48,447 bases of DNA, taken from Peptococcaceae bacterium (GTDB taxonomy: Bacteria > Bacillota > Peptococcia > Peptococcales > Peptococcaceae). The stretch lies in assembly GCA_017547685.1 (NCBI GenBank), contig JAFYPD010000023.1, forward strand, positions 1-48,447, read 5' to 3'. Under the pieces are notes generated by a model. That model had not been told where the DNA came from and ran no database searches. It saw only the letters and a list, made by a program, of their open reading frames with translations. Shown here piece after piece: positions 17,586-27,834 of the stretch (position 1 is its first letter; the number at the start of each line of letters is the position of its first letter). A program made the translations under genes and the position numbers.

Positions 17586-17617
17586 GTTGATTATCAACAA
17601 ATAAATATGATTATCAT
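17586..17617. promoter_or_regulatory. Two TGATTATCA palindromes (possible metal-regulator sites)
   Basis: GTTGATTATCAAC (17586-17598) and ATGATTATCAT (17607-17617) each have perfect arms around one central T and share the core TGATTATCA, with centres 20 bp apart. The core resembles the middle of a Fur box but the full 7-1-7 form is not present. They lie in the 450-bp divergent space between the DUF4430-like operon and ctsR. Confidence 0.4.
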
Positions 17618-17671
17618 TAAATACCTGGTTTTTTTATTGCGTTTTCTAATGTTTTAAACCAAATCTGACCT

Positions 17672-17726
17672 TTGCATAAAATATGGTATGGCGGCTATAA
17701 TATAACCAAGGTCAGGGAACGTCAAA
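17672..17726 (+). promoter_or_regulatory. Promoter and CtsR operator of the clpC operon
   Basis: -35 TTGCAT (17672-17677), 18-bp spacer, -10 TATAAT (17696-17701). At the expected start of transcription stands GGTCAGG-GAA-CGTCAAA (17710-17726), a direct heptad repeat with 3-base spacing that matches the CtsR consensus RGTCAAA-NAN-RGTCAAA at 11 of 14 heptad positions. This indicates auto-repression by CtsR, relieved on heat or protein stress. Confidence 0.8.
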
Positions 17727-17791
17727 AAACTGATCAGTGATATAACAGGAAAAATAGAACACCAGAAGGTAAGATAATAGAGGTGAGGCGT

Positions 17792-18265
17792 ATGAGCAGC
17801 CTGTCCAAACAGATTGAAGAATATATCAAAGCACTGCTGGCGCAGGAAACCGCCGGCGTGGTGGAAATCCAGCGAAACTTTCTGTCGGAATATTTTAACT
17901 GTGTGCCGTCGCAGATAAACTATGTGCTCAGTACCCGGTTTACGCCGGTACAGGGATATATGGTAGAAACGCGGCGGGGCGGCGGCGGATTTGTCCGCAT
18001 TGTCAGTTTACAGCTGGATGAGGATGATGACCTGCAGGATGCTTTGACGGATGCCATTGGAAGCCAGCTAACGCAGAATGACTGCGAAGGGCTTACAGCT
18101 TATCTGTATCAGCAGGGCATTATCACACAGCGGGAAATGCTGCTGTTTAACAGTATGCTGAAAGACCGGGTGCTGACCGGTCTGGAAAAAAGCCAGCGTG
18201 ACAATATACGGGCTTCCATGATGCAGCATATGTTAGCCATGCTGAACATGATGCGGCATACTTAG
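17792..18265 (+). CDS. ctsR: Transcriptional repressor CtsR
   Basis: Represses class III heat-shock genes (clp and mcs) by binding heptad repeats. The 157-residue protein has the N-terminal winged helix-turn-helix: EYIKALL, then SEYFNCVPSQINYVLSTRF, and the glycine-rich wing ETRRGGGGFVRIV that contacts DNA. The C-terminal helical half carries the regulatory face. A GTG nine bases upstream is in frame, but it is part of the GAGGTGAGG ribosome site. It is first in the ctsR-mcsA-mcsB-clpC operon. Confidence 0.95.
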   Translation: MSSLSKQIEEYIKALLAQETAGVVEIQRNFLSEYFNCVPSQINYVLSTRFTPVQGYMVETRRGGGGFVRIVSLQLDEDDDLQDALTDAIGSQLTQNDCEGLTAYLYQQGIITQREMLLFNSMLKDRVLTGLEKSQRDNIRASMMQHMLAMLNMMRHT

Positions 18266-18389
18266 TGACGCTGCGATAGCAGCGAACGAACCAGGGTTGC
18301 CTGCAGTCAGGCCCAACGGTCTGCCGGTGCGTATCCAATAATGCGGTAACACAGTAAACTATGAAAATTTATTTAACGGGGTGAGCATT

Positions 18390-18929
18390 ATGTATTGTGA
18401 ATTATGTAAGAAAAATCCTGCGACCATCCATTATACAAAGATTGTCAATGGTCATAAAGAAGAGCGCCATATCTGTGAACAGTGTGCCAACACTATGAAA
18501 GAGCCAATCGGTGCGTTTCCAACGCTGGGGCTGATGCCAGATTTCTCTATGGCCGACTTTATCGGCGGCTTTTTTAATCAGGAGAATCAGTCACAGCCGT
18601 TTGTACAGAAAAACATGTCGGCCAGTGATGCGTGTCCGGTATGCGGCATGACTGCCGGTGAATTCCGGAAGCTGGGCCGTGTGGGATGCAGTAATTGCTA
18701 CGAATATTTTTCTGATTATATGCCCGGGTTAATCCAGCGCATTCACGGGAACAGCTGCCATACCGGCAAAGTCCCGGTGCGCGGGGAAGCAAAACTGGCA
18801 GAAAAACAGAAGATTGTCTTATTAAGAGAAGAATTGCAGACGGCGATTCGAGAAGAAAATTTTGAGCGTGCTGCGCAGATTCGTGACGAAATCAAAATGC
18901 TGGAACAGGAGGGCGGTCACAATGCTTAA
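18390..18929 (+). CDS. mcsA: McsA, zinc-binding activator of the McsB arginine kinase
   Basis: A 179-residue adaptor that activates McsB and modulates CtsR. It has two zinc-finger pairs near the N-terminus (CELC ... CEQC) and a second set in the middle (CPVCG ... CSNC), and a C-terminal UVR motif, LREELQTAIREENFERAAQ, that resembles the UvrB-UvrC contact. A GTG three codons earlier is in frame, but GGGGTGAGC is better read as the ribosome site. Its end overlaps mcsB by eight bases. Confidence 0.94.
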   Translation: MYCELCKKNPATIHYTKIVNGHKEERHICEQCANTMKEPIGAFPTLGLMPDFSMADFIGGFFNQENQSQPFVQKNMSASDACPVCGMTAGEFRKLGRVGCSNCYEYFSDYMPGLIQRIHGNSCHTGKVPVRGEAKLAEKQKIVLLREELQTAIREENFERAAQIRDEIKMLEQEGGHNA

Positions 18930-19959
18930 ACATCTGGTACAAAGCAATAACAGTCCATGGACCATCGGAAGCGGTGATGATAAAGATGTAGTACTCTGTA
19001 CTCGTATTCGGCTGGCGCGAAACTTTTCAAAATATCCGTTTCCGCTGAAACAGACAGAAGAAACAGGGCAGGCTGTTCTGGCTGATATGGCAGCGTTCTG
19101 TAAAGACCACAGTAATCTGAAATTTTATGATCTGCAGAACATCCCGACCCTGGAAAAACAGGCGCTGGTTGAAAAACATCTCATCAGCCCGGAACACAGC
19201 AAAGAGGATCACCAGTGCCGCGGGCTGGCTGTGAATGAAGACGGCAGTATCAGCATCATGATTAATGAAGAAGACCATCTGCGTATCCAGTGCTTTGCGC
19301 CGGGATTAAATCTGCAGGAGCTGTGGAAGAAAGCCAATGTGCTGGATGACCGTATTGAAAGCTATTTTGATTATGCCTTTGATGAAAAACTCGGTTATCT
19401 GACCTGCTGCCCGACGAACCTGGGCAACGGCATGCGCGCATCTATTATGATGCATCTGCCGGGGCTGGCATTGACCAAACGGGTATCCATTCTGGATCAG
19501 CTGGGCAATTTCGGGATGACGGTGCGCGGTATCTTCGGCGAAGGCAGCCAGTCGCTGGGTGATGTATATCAGATTTCCAATCAGAGCGCTATCGGGCAGA
19601 GTGAACAGGACATCCTGACCAATTTACAGTCGGTAGCGCAGCAGATTATCAAGGAAGAACGAAATGCCCGCAATTTCCTGAAAGAACACAACGGCCTGCT
19701 GTTATCCGATAAAGTGTGGAGAGCATACGGTACGCTGGCCAATGCCCGCTATATAACATCCAGAGAAGCGCTGGAGCTGATTTCGCTGGTGCGTCTGGGC
19801 CACAGCCTGGGTTATTTTAATCAGCTGAATCTGACCCAGATTGACCAGATGTTTTTAACTGCACAGCCAGGCTATCTGCAGGTGATTAGAGGCGGCGTGA
19901 TGGATGATACGGCGAGGGATTCGTATAGAGCAGAAAAAATCAGGGAAATCCTGGCCTAA
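18922..19959 (+). CDS. mcsB: Protein arginine kinase McsB
   Basis: Phosphorylates arginines on CtsR and misfolded proteins, marking them for ClpCP degradation. At 345 residues it is a phosphagen-kinase-fold enzyme with CTRIRLARNFSKYPF near residue 25, LTCCPTNLGNGMRAS (catalytic Cys and guanidinium-site loop) near residue 165, and the phosphoarginine-sensing region RLGHSLGYF near the C-terminus. The ATG overlaps the mcsA stop (ATGCTTAA), so the two are translationally coupled. Confidence 0.95.
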   Translation: MLKHLVQSNNSPWTIGSGDDKDVVLCTRIRLARNFSKYPFPLKQTEETGQAVLADMAAFCKDHSNLKFYDLQNIPTLEKQALVEKHLISPEHSKEDHQCRGLAVNEDGSISIMINEEDHLRIQCFAPGLNLQELWKKANVLDDRIESYFDYAFDEKLGYLTCCPTNLGNGMRASIMMHLPGLALTKRVSILDQLGNFGMTVRGIFGEGSQSLGDVYQISNQSAIGQSEQDILTNLQSVAQQIIKEERNARNFLKEHNGLLLSDKVWRAYGTLANARYITSREALELISLVRLGHSLGYFNQLNLTQIDQMFLTAQPGYLQVIRGGVMDDTARDSYRAEKIREILA

Positions 19960-20036
19960 GTCTTTTGTATATAGAACCGTAGCTATGTCAAAGCTATGAA
20001 TTGTTAAATATTGATAATATCAGGAAGGTGAACAAT

Positions 20037-22505
20037 ATGTTTGGACGTTTTACAGAAAAAGCGCAGCATGTCATCTACTATGCTCAGGAAGAGGCGCGTG
20101 CCATGAATTATCCTGCTGTGGGCACAGAACATCTGCTGCTGGGGATTCTGCGAGAAGGGGAAAGTGTTGCGGCTCGTGCGTTAACCGGCATGGGTGTTGA
20201 TTTAGAGAAGGTGAGAGAGATTGTGCTGCGCACGCTGGCGCCGGGGAAAGATCCGGTGGGAAATGAAATTGCCATCACACCCCGTGTGAAAAAAGTTCTG
20301 GCGCTGGCACAGGACGAAGCGGTGCGCTGGGGTGTCAATTATATCGGCACAGAACATCTGCTGTTAGGGATTCTGCGAGAAGGCGAAGGCGTAGCATCGC
20401 AGGTGCTGGACGAACTGGGTGTAGAACCGGAAAAGGTTCGCAAACAGGTGATTGCTCTTCTAGGCGGTAACGGTACGATGGAAACCAATGTGAGCGGCGG
20501 TGCAAAAGGAACAGGCAATAAAAATCGCCCGACGCTGGAAGAATTCGGCCGCAACCTGAATGAGCTGGTGCGTCAGGGCAAAATCGACCCGGTCATTGGC
20601 CGCGAAACAGAAATTGAACGGGTCATTCAGGTATTGTGCCGCCGTACGAAAAATAATCCTGCTCTGCTGGGGGAACCTGGCGTAGGGAAAACAGCTATCG
20701 CAGAAGGTCTGGCACAGCGGATTGTCAGCGGCAATGTGCCGGAACTGCTGAAAGAGAAGGAAGTATTCACGCTGGATATGGGTTCTCTGGTGGCAGGGGC
20801 CAAATACAGAGGCGATTTTGAAGAACGTCTGAAAAAAATCATGGATGAAGTGAAAGCGGATCACAACATCATTTTATTCATCGATGAAATGCACACGCTG
20901 ATTGGTGCCGGCTCTGCCGAAGGATCGCTGGATGCAGCCAACATTTTAAAACCGGAACTGGCTCGCGGTGATATTCAGTGCATCGGGGCTACCACACTGG
21001 ATGAGTACCGCAAACATATCGAAAAAGATGCAGCTCTGGAACGCCGTTTCCAGCCAATCACCGTCAATGAACCGACCCCAGAGGATGCCATCGCCATTCT
21101 AAAAGGGATTCGTGACAAATATGAAGCCCACCACAATGTGGAGATTTCTGATGCGGCTATTGAGGCAGCGGTGAAACTGTCCAGCCGTTATATCACAGAC
21201 CGGTTCCTGCCGGACAAAGCCATCGACCTGATTGATGAGGCAGCTTCCCGCGTACGTCTGCAGACCTATACAGCGCCGCCGGATGTGAAAGCGCTGGAAG
21301 AAGAAATTGAACAGCTGGCCAAAGAAAAAGAAGCAGCTGTTATGACACAGGAATATGAAAAAGCAGCACAGTACCGTGACCAGGAAAAACAGAAACGGGA
21401 AGAACTGAACAAACTGACCGAAGACTGGAAAAACCAGACCACCACAGAAACCAAAGTGGTGACCGAAGAAGAGATTGCCAGCATCGTATCCAACTGGACC
21501 GGTGTGCCGGTAACCAAACTGCGGGAAGAAGACACACAGCGCTTATTGCGGATGGAAGAAATTCTGCATCAGCGTGTCATCGGGCAGGATGAAGCAGTGA
21601 AAGCAGTTTCCCGTGCGGTGCGCAGAGCGCAGTCCGGGCTGAAAAATCCAAAACGGCCAATCGGTTCGTTCCTGTTCCTGGGGCCGACCGGTGTGGGGAA
21701 AACAGAACTGGCCCGCGCACTGGCAGAAGTGCTGTTTGACAACGAAGATGCCATCGTGCGCATTGATATGTCCGAGTATATGGAAAAACACTCGGTATCC
21801 CGTCTGGTGGGGGCACCTCCGGGATATGTGGGCCACGATGAAGGCGGGCAGCTGACAGAGGCTGTACGCCGTAAACCATACTCTATCGTGCTGCTGGATG
21901 AAATTGAAAAAGCCCATCCTGATGTATTCAACATTCTGCTGCAGGTGCTGGATGATGGCCGCTTAACCGACAGCCAGGGCCGTACGGTAGACTTCAAAAA
22001 CACCGTGATTATTATGACATCCAATGTTGGTGCAAGCAATATAAAAACCACTGGCACTATGGGCTTTGCGCCTGACATCACCAAAGCGGAAGAACAGGCT
22101 GCCTACGATAAGATGAAAGCTCGCGTGATGGATGCCCTGAAAGCAACTTTCCGCCCGGAATTCCTGAACCGTGTGGATGAAACCATCGTGTTCCATGCAC
22201 TGGAAAAAGAACACATCCTGTCTATCGTCGATCTAATGATGAAAGATCTGCATAAACGACTGCAGGAGCAGGAAATCAGCATGGAAGTAACCCCGGAAGC
22301 CAGAGAAAAACTGGTGGAAGAAGGCTACGATCCTGCCTACGGTGCAAGACCGCTGCGCAGAACCATCCAGCGTCTGGTGGAAGACCCTCTGGCGGACAGC
22401 TTGCTGAGGGGCCGCTATAAAGCCGGTGATACCGTGAAAGTGGATGTCACGAAAGATGGTATTTCACTGTTGAAAGACGGCGAAGCGGAACAGGTCAGTG
22501 AATAA
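20037..22505 (+). CDS. clpC: ATP-dependent Clp protease ATP-binding subunit ClpC
   Basis: AAA+ unfoldase that feeds ClpP. In its 822 residues: two N-domain repeats each with [14 protein letters not shown] (phosphoarginine-docking domain), first ATPase with [13 protein letters not shown] and [15 protein letters not shown], a middle coiled region with a UVR-type motif ([13 protein letters not shown]) that binds McsB/MecA-like adaptors, then the second ATPase with [17 protein letters not shown] and the arginine finger region [21 protein letters not shown] supports the ATG; a frame opening at a TTG 36 bases upstream is rejected. Confidence 0.96.
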   Translation: MFGRFTEKAQHVIYYAQEEARAMNYPAVGTEHLLLGILREGESVAARALTGMGVDLEKVREIVLRTLAPGKDPVGNEIAITPRVKKVLALAQDEAVRWGVNYIGTEHLLLGILREGEGVASQVLDELGVEPEKVRKQVIALLGGNGTMETNVSGGAKGTGNKNRPTLEEFGRNLNELVRQGKIDPVIGRETEIERVIQVLCRRTKNNPALLGEPGVGKTAIAEGLAQRIVSGNVPELLKEKEVFTLDMGSLVAGAKYRGDFEERLKKIMDEVKADHNIILFIDEMHTLIGAGSAEGSLDAANILKPELARGDIQCIGATTLDEYRKHIEKDAALERRFQPITVNEPTPEDAIAILKGIRDKYEAHHNVEISDAAIEAAVKLSSRYITDRFLPDKAIDLIDEAASRVRLQTYTAPPDVKALEEEIEQLAKEKEAAVMTQEYEKAAQYRDQEKQKREELNKLTEDWKNQTTTETKVVTEEEIASIVSNWTGVPVTKLREEDTQRLLRMEEILHQRVIGQDEAVKAVSRAVRRAQSGLKNPKRPIGSFLFLGPTGVGKTELARALAEVLFDNEDAIVRIDMSEYMEKHSVSRLVGAPPGYVGHDEGGQLTEAVRRKPYSIVLLDEIEKAHPDVFNILLQVLDDGRLTDSQGRTVDFKNTVIIMTSNVGASNIKTTGTMGFAPDITKAEEQAAYDKMKARVMDALKATFRPEFLNRVDETIVFHALEKEHILSIVDLMMKDLHKRLQEQEISMEVTPEAREKLVEEGYDPAYGARPLRRTIQRLVEDPLADSLLRGRYKAGDTVKVDVTKDGISLLKDGEAEQVSE

Positions 22506-22531
22506 TCGCGAAAGGAATTTCTATATAACAT

Positions 22532-22582
22532 AAAAGGCAGGCTAGACGGAACAACAACTGTTTCCGGATAGCCTGCCTTTTT
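22532..22582 (+). terminator. Terminator of the clpC operon
   Basis: AAAAGGCAGGCTA pairs with TAGCCTGCCTTTT, with an inner GGAAC/GTTTCC stem, followed by T5. Confidence 0.88.
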
Positions 22583-22808
22583 ATATGCAAGCACTGTCTG
22601 TTGTCTGCCGGGGGAATGCGCTGTTTGATACATAATTTTTTTGTGACGAAAGAGGTTACACAATTTTTTTCGTAGACAATTCATATATGCTGTGTAATTC
22701 TGAAAGAGCAGAGGTACTAGAGTTATATTTATCCTATCTTATCCTATCCTGTTTTTAGTTGCAGCATTTATGTTCATTTTGTTTTTCGATAAAAGAGGAG
22801 GTATTTCT
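22583..22808. other. Leader region before the first SLC13-type gene
   Basis: AT-rich stretch without a gene. It holds an inverted pair TTACACA (22656-22662) and TGTGTAA (22691-22697) and four tandem pentamers TATCC, TATCT, TATCC, TATCC (22730-22749) before the ribosome site. I could not choose a convincing promoter. Confidence 0.5.
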
Positions 22809-24251
22809 ATGCAGAACGTACAGAAAAAAGATTTAAGGTATTTGCATTTTGGCATTACAATGGCTTTGATGTTTTTATTCCGGTTTGTTCCGCCGATCGG
22901 CTCCATTACACCTTACGGGATGGCCGTAATCGGTATTTTTCTGGGCTTGATTTACGGCTGGTCTGTTGATGCAGATAATCTGATCTGGACTTCTCTGCTG
23001 GGGCTGGTTGCACTTGGTATGACGGATTATGGAACGGCGGGTGCAGCCATTGCAGCGGCATTTGGCAATGAATCCGTTATGCTGATGCTGCTGGGTATGT
23101 TCTTTCTGGGCATGCTGCAGGACAGCCAGCTGACTCAGTGGATGTCCAACAAATTGCTGGGCGCTAAATTTACGCAAGGAAAACCATGGGTGTTAACAGC
23201 ATTTATTATTCTGGTGCCGGCATTATTAACCATTCTGGTAAATCAGACGCTGGTTGCTTTGATTATGTTCGTGGTGTATCAGTCGATTTTTGAACAGGCT
23301 GGTTATAAAAAAGGAGACTTATATCCGGCGATGGTATTAATGGGCTTCATGGTAGTATGCAGTATTGCATTTTCACTGTTTCCGTTCAGAGGCTGGTGCC
23401 TGATGACTGTTGGTATGGCTACAAAAGCGGGCATCGAGATTAATATGGGCGGCTGGATTATCAGCGAACTGGTTACACTGGCGGCTACCTGTGTGGGCTG
23501 GATACTGGTTATGTTCCTCACACCGGGCTGTAAGGTGGATAAACTGAAAAATATTGATATCACACAATTCAAGAAAGAATCCTTGCCGCTAACGAAACGG
23601 CAGAAAGCCGTGCTGTGTATTGTATTAGCCAATATTCTGGGCTGTATCTTCTTGAGTTTTGCAGCCGGACAGACCGGTATTCGCGTTTATTTTGGCAAAA
23701 TCGGCGTTTATGGCTGGGTTGTGTTCCTGATTGCGCTGGCTATGATCTGGAAAGTGGACGGAGCACCTGTTTTGAATAAGAAAACAGCGCCCGGGTATTT
23801 CTACTGGGATTTGATTCTGGTAGTAGCTGCTGCTATGGTTGTTGCAGGACAGATTACCAATGAGGCTTCCGGAATTACGCCGATGGTTGGCCAGCTCATG
23901 GCACCGCTGTTTGGGCTTCCGAGCTATACATTCCTGTTAGCATTAGGGGTGATTACCTTCCTGCTGACCAATGTTGCCAATAATGTGGCCGTTACGATTA
24001 CCATGATGACCATTGCAATGACAATGGCTGCGCAGGTGCAGTTCAATCTGCAGGTTGCACTGATGGTAATTACGGTATACGGTGTAATCGGCTTGCTGAC
24101 ACCGGCTGGTTCTGTAAATGGGGCTATGATTCATGCTCATGAGTTTACCACAACGAAATCGGCCTATATAGCAGGTGCGATTATGATTGTGTTCCTGACT
24201 ATTGTTATGGCTCTGGTACTGATTCCAATGGGTTTAAAATTTATGGTATAA
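22809..24251 (+). CDS. SLC13/DASS-type anion permease (paralogue 1)
   Basis: A 480-residue membrane protein with 12 or so hydrophobic helices, similar in layout to sodium-coupled dicarboxylate/sulfate carriers of the divalent anion:sodium symporter group. Family-like features are SITPYGMAVIGIFLG near the start and the hairpin plus helix LLTNVANNVAVTITMM near residue 395, which corresponds to the ion and substrate site containing Asn-Thr/Asn-Asn. It shares these with the carrier at 32443-33858. AGAGGAGGT supports the ATG; the longer frame adds 13 unlikely residues. Transcribed alone with a strong terminator. Substrate unknown: dicarboxylate, sulfonate or sulfate. Confidence 0.8.
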   Translation: MQNVQKKDLRYLHFGITMALMFLFRFVPPIGSITPYGMAVIGIFLGLIYGWSVDADNLIWTSLLGLVALGMTDYGTAGAAIAAAFGNESVMLMLLGMFFLGMLQDSQLTQWMSNKLLGAKFTQGKPWVLTAFIILVPALLTILVNQTLVALIMFVVYQSIFEQAGYKKGDLYPAMVLMGFMVVCSIAFSLFPFRGWCLMTVGMATKAGIEINMGGWIISELVTLAATCVGWILVMFLTPGCKVDKLKNIDITQFKKESLPLTKRQKAVLCIVLANILGCIFLSFAAGQTGIRVYFGKIGVYGWVVFLIALAMIWKVDGAPVLNKKTAPGYFYWDLILVVAAAMVVAGQITNEASGITPMVGQLMAPLFGLPSYTFLLALGVITFLLTNVANNVAVTITMMTIAMTMAAQVQFNLQVALMVITVYGVIGLLTPAGSVNGAMIHAHEFTTTKSAYIAGAIMIVFLTIVMALVLIPMGLKFMV

Positions 24252-24299
24252 GCTGCGTTATGCGGGCAAAGTAATGTGACTCTAAAAAGCTGGACTTTG

Positions 24300-24341
24300 A
24301 CTCAGGATAGAAACCGGGAGTTTCTATCCTGAGTTTTTTTT
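24300..24341 (+). terminator. Terminator after SLC13-type gene 1
   Basis: A perfect 15-bp stem (ACTCAGGATAGAAAC and its complement, loop CGGGA) followed by T7. Confidence 0.95.
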
Positions 24342-24369
24342 ATGCATTTTTTATGCAGTATTTCATGGA

Positions 24370-24411
24370 AAAAACGATATTGTACCGGGCTTTTCCGGCC
24401 TGATCGTTTTT
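24370..24411 (+). terminator. Second terminator-like hairpin
   Basis: AAAAACGAT and ATCGTTTTT enclose a small CCGG/CCGG stem, 29 bases after the first terminator. It may act on both strands as a back-up insulator before the sugar-transferase gene. Confidence 0.55.
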
Positions 24412-24507
24412 ACATCCGTTCTTCATTAGCAATATCTGATACAGTCCTCAATCGCTGTTTTCTGGATTCTATACAAGAAAGTCATTTTCTTATGACGGAA
24501 TTTTTGT

Positions 24508-24513
24508 TATAAT
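24508..24513 (+). promoter_or_regulatory. Candidate -10 before the sugar-transferase gene
   Basis: TATAAT in the context TTTTTGTTATAATATG. No good -35 hexamer is at 16-18 bp, so the promoter call is tentative. Apart from two hairpins the 360-bp gap holds nothing else I can recognise. Confidence 0.4.
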
Positions 24514-24613
24514 ATGATATTAAAGTGTTTCCGGAATGCCTGTTTCAGAGATTGACCCGGCAAGAAAACGGCAACACACATTTTTATGAAATGATGGAGT
24601 TGTACAGCGAATT

Positions 24614-26008
24614 ATGATAAAGGAAAATCAGAAATATCTGAATAGAGTACAGATTGCGCTGGATTTGAGCCTGGTGGCAGTTTCGATGGGCGTGTCCTAC
24701 TGGGGGCGTTTTGAACTTCTGGACGGGATAAAAATACTGAATCAGATACAGATGCTTCAGATTACCGGCGGTGCCATGATGCTGTATAGTTTTATCTATT
24801 CCCGCATGGGGCTGTATCAGCCGAAACGAAAAGAAACCTTATTTAAAGAAGTTATGGAGATTTTCCAGTCTAACGGGATTGCAATTGTGTTCCTGATGGT
24901 TGCCTTATTCTTCTTCAAAATTGTGGATTTCTCCCGCGGTCAGCTGGTGATATTCTTTGTAACCAATATCACGCTTATGATACTGGAACGCCTGGCGATT
25001 CGCCTGATTCTGCGCCATTTTCGCAGCCAGGGATTTAATCTGCGCCATTGTCTGATCATTGGTGCCAATGAAATCAGTGATGATTTCATTAACCGCGTAG
25101 AAAGAAATAAACACTGGGGGTATCAGATTGACGGGATTCTGGACAACTGGATTGTGCCGGCAAAACAATATCGGGGGTATCCTGTGCTGGGAGGGATTGA
25201 TAAACTGGTTGCTGTGCTGCTCAATCAGTATTTTGACCTGGTGATTATTGCGCTTACGTCAGAAGATGCGGAAGATTTGGGCTATATTCTGGCACAGTGC
25301 GAAAAAGCAGGTGTGAAGAGCAGCATCATTCCGTATTATTATAAATATGTGCCGACACAGCCCTACATGGATGACCTGGACGGGCTGAGTGTGATTGATA
25401 CCCGCCGGGTGCCGCTGGATAACTGGTTCAAGAGCGGCCTGAAGCGCGCCTTTGATATTGTATTTGCGCTGGCTGCCATTCTGATTACCTCGCCGCTGAT
25501 GCTGCTGTCGGTTATCATGATTAAGCTGACTTCTCCCGGCCCTGTGATGTTTCATCAGGAACGGGTGGGGCTGAACCGGAAACATTTTATGATGTATAAG
25601 TTTCGCTCTATGCATGTGCAGACCGATGAGGAAGAACGGGAACAGTGGACCACCAAAGATGACCCCCGCAAGACGAAATGGGGCGCTTTTATGCGCAAAA
25701 CCAGCATCGATGAGCTGCCGCAGTTTTTCAATGTGCTGAAAGGCGATATGTCGGTGGTGGGGCCGCGGCCGGAACGTCCATTCTTTGTAGAAAAATTCCG
25801 GGAGGAAGTGCCGCGCTATATGATCAAACATCAGGTGCGGCCGGGTATTACCGGCTGGGCACAGGTGAACGGCCTGCGCGGGGATACCTCTATCGAAGAC
25901 CGGATTGCACACGATTTGTACTATATTGAAAACTGGACCTTTGCATTCGATTTGAGAATTATCTTTTTGACGGTGTTTAAGGGGTTTGTAAATAAAAATG
26001 CTTATTAG
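24614..26008 (+). CDS. Polyprenyl-phosphate sugar-1-phosphate transferase (WbaP/WcaJ type)
   Basis: Probably transfers a hexose 1-phosphate from UDP-sugar to undecaprenyl phosphate, the first step of a surface polysaccharide or glycan. The 464 residues hold four hydrophobic helices (1-130), a nucleotide-binding-like middle domain (about 140-250), then a membrane re-entrant helix with [13 protein letters not shown] and the catalytic domain with the Asp-Glu pair in [16 protein letters not shown] and the phosphate-binding VGPRPERP. No glycosyltransferases, flippase or polymerase are beside it. The phosphohexomutase follows after 14 bases, so the pair may supply and use the same sugar phosphate. 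Confidence 0.88.
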   Translation: MIKENQKYLNRVQIALDLSLVAVSMGVSYWGRFELLDGIKILNQIQMLQITGGAMMLYSFIYSRMGLYQPKRKETLFKEVMEIFQSNGIAIVFLMVALFFFKIVDFSRGQLVIFFVTNITLMILERLAIRLILRHFRSQGFNLRHCLIIGANEISDDFINRVERNKHWGYQIDGILDNWIVPAKQYRGYPVLGGIDKLVAVLLNQYFDLVIIALTSEDAEDLGYILAQCEKAGVKSSIIPYYYKYVPTQPYMDDLDGLSVIDTRRVPLDNWFKSGLKRAFDIVFALAAILITSPLMLLSVIMIKLTSPGPVMFHQERVGLNRKHFMMYKFRSMHVQTDEEEREQWTTKDDPRKTKWGAFMRKTSIDELPQFFNVLKGDMSVVGPRPERPFFVEKFREEVPRYMIKHQVRPGITGWAQVNGLRGDTSIEDRIAHDLYYIENWTFAFDLRIIFLTVFKGFVNKNAY

Positions 26009-26022
26009 ACAGGAGGAACTAT

Positions 26023-27711
26023 ATGAGTAATATGGAATATCGTATCCGCTACCGGCAGTGGCTGGATTATGAAGCGCTGGAGCCGGATCTGCGGGCAGAA
26101 CTGGAAGAAATAAAAGACAATGAAACGGAAATCCGGGAACGGTTCTGTCAGGATTTGACGTTTGGCACCGCGGGGCTGCGCGGCCTGATGGGGGCAGGCA
26201 CCAACCGGATGAATGTTTATACTGTTCAGCGGGCAACGGCTGGTCTGGGGTTATATCTGCTGACCACCCACGGCAAGGAGGCCATGCAGCGCGGCGTGGT
26301 GATTGCCTACGATAACAGGGCCAACTCAGAGCTGTTTGCCCAGGAAGCTGCCTTGACGCTGAATTCTCTGGGGATTCGCACTTATGTGTTTGACCGACTG
26401 GCGCCAACGCCGGAATTATCATTTGCGGTGAAGTATCGTCAATCGATAGCCGGGATTGTTATCACAGCCAGTCATAATCCAAAAGAGTACAACGGCTACA
26501 AAGTGTATAATGAACACGGCTGCCAGATTACCGGGGAAATGGCAGAGGCTATTTTAGAGAAAATCGATATTTACCAGGAGCTGGCGGCACTGCCGGTGCT
26601 GATGTCGGAAGAAACTGCACGCAGCAGAGATTTATATCATGAAATCGGAAATGCCTATCATCAGGTATTCCAGAAAGCTGTTCTGGAACAGGCACTGTTA
26701 CAGGATTCTGCGGCAAAAGAAAATCTGAAGATTGTTTATACACCGCTGCACGGTACAGGCCTCGGCTCTGTGACATCCGTGCTGGATAAAGACGGCTTTA
26801 CACAGGTTCACGTGCTGGAAAGCCAGAAAGAACCAGATGCCCGGTTCAGCACCGTGCATTCTCCAAATCCGGAGGACAAAGAGGCGCTGCAGCTGGCTAT
26901 CGCCTGCGCGCAGGAAATCAATGCAGACCTGGTGTTAGGAACCGACCCGGACTGTGACCGTGTGGGCATTGCCGTGAGAGACGGTGACCAGTTTGTACTG
27001 CTGACCGGCAACCAGACCGGGGCCCTGCTGGCGGATTATGTACTGAGCCACAAAATTCTGGATGATAAATCCGTTGTCATCAAAACCATCGTGACATCGG
27101 AACTGGGTGCCGATATTGCCAGTGCGTACGGCGCAGAAGTGATGAACGTGCTGACCGGTTTTAAATATATCGGCGAAAAAATGATCGGCTTTGAGCAGAA
27201 TCACGACCATACCTTTGTGATGGGCTACGAGGAGAGCTATGGGTATCTGGTGGGCAGCCATGCCAAAGATAAAGATGCTGTGGCGGCATCCATGCTGATT
27301 TGCGAGATGGCAGCGTATCAGAAAGCACAGGGCAAAACCCTATTACAGCGGCTGGAAGAATTGTATCAGCAGTACGGCTATTATAAAGATGTGGTGGATT
27401 CCTTCACCCTGCCGGGTGCTGACGGACAGGAACGAATCGCCGATATCATGACAGAACTGCGTGCCGAGCAGGCTTCTGAAATCGGCGGCCTGGCCGTTGC
27501 TGAAGTAAAAGACTATGCCAACGGCATCGACGGGCTGCCAAAGGCAAACGTATTAAAATATTTCTTCGCCGACGGCGGCTGGATGGCGGTGCGCCCGTCC
27601 GGCACTGAGCCGAAAATTAAATTTTATTACTCGGTAAAGGGGGAAACCATGAAAGCTGCGGAAGAAAAAGTAGCCGCATTGCAAGAAGCAGCCAAAAAGA
27701 TTGTTGCGTAA
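26023..27711 (+). CDS. Phosphohexomutase (phosphoglucomutase/phosphomannomutase)
   Basis: Interconverts hexose 6-phosphate and hexose 1-phosphate. The 562-residue length and order of motifs match the PgcA-like alpha-phosphoglucomutases of Bacillota: FGTAGLRGLMGAGTNRMN, the phosphoserine Ser150 in TASHNPKEYNGYK, magnesium site DPDCDR (308-313), sugar-binding GYEESYGYLVG, and C-terminal phosphate loop RPSGTEPKIKFYY. ACAGGAGGAAC precedes the ATG. Operon context with the sugar transferase suggests it supplies glucose 1-phosphate for UDP-glucose. Confidence 0.93.
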   Translation: MSNMEYRIRYRQWLDYEALEPDLRAELEEIKDNETEIRERFCQDLTFGTAGLRGLMGAGTNRMNVYTVQRATAGLGLYLLTTHGKEAMQRGVVIAYDNRANSELFAQEAALTLNSLGIRTYVFDRLAPTPELSFAVKYRQSIAGIVITASHNPKEYNGYKVYNEHGCQITGEMAEAILEKIDIYQELAALPVLMSEETARSRDLYHEIGNAYHQVFQKAVLEQALLQDSAAKENLKIVYTPLHGTGLGSVTSVLDKDGFTQVHVLESQKEPDARFSTVHSPNPEDKEALQLAIACAQEINADLVLGTDPDCDRVGIAVRDGDQFVLLTGNQTGALLADYVLSHKILDDKSVVIKTIVTSELGADIASAYGAEVMNVLTGFKYIGEKMIGFEQNHDHTFVMGYEESYGYLVGSHAKDKDAVAASMLICEMAAYQKAQGKTLLQRLEELYQQYGYYKDVVDSFTLPGADGQERIADIMTELRAEQASEIGGLAVAEVKDYANGIDGLPKANVLKYFFADGGWMAVRPSGTEPKIKFYYSVKGETMKAAEEKVAALQEAAKKIVA

Positions 27712-27775
27712 ACGACGAATCTTTTTTCACATAACTGTGTTGCTTTTGATTTTTCTCACCTTGTGTAATGCAGGG

Positions 27776-27795
27776 GCGGATGCCTGCATCCGCCT
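27776..27795 (+). other. Perfect hairpin without T tract, after the phosphohexomutase gene
   Basis: GGCGGATG, loop CCTG, CATCCGCC. It has no T run, so it is not a standard terminator; it could be a 3' stabiliser or a small palindromic repeat. Confidence 0.45.
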
Positions 27796-27834
27796 GCTGG
27801 ATAGACGATATACTGACCGGACAGGAGGAATTCC

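Noticed and set aside
22730..22749. Four tandem TATCC-type pentamers
   Set aside because: Too short and AT-rich to claim a functional repeat.
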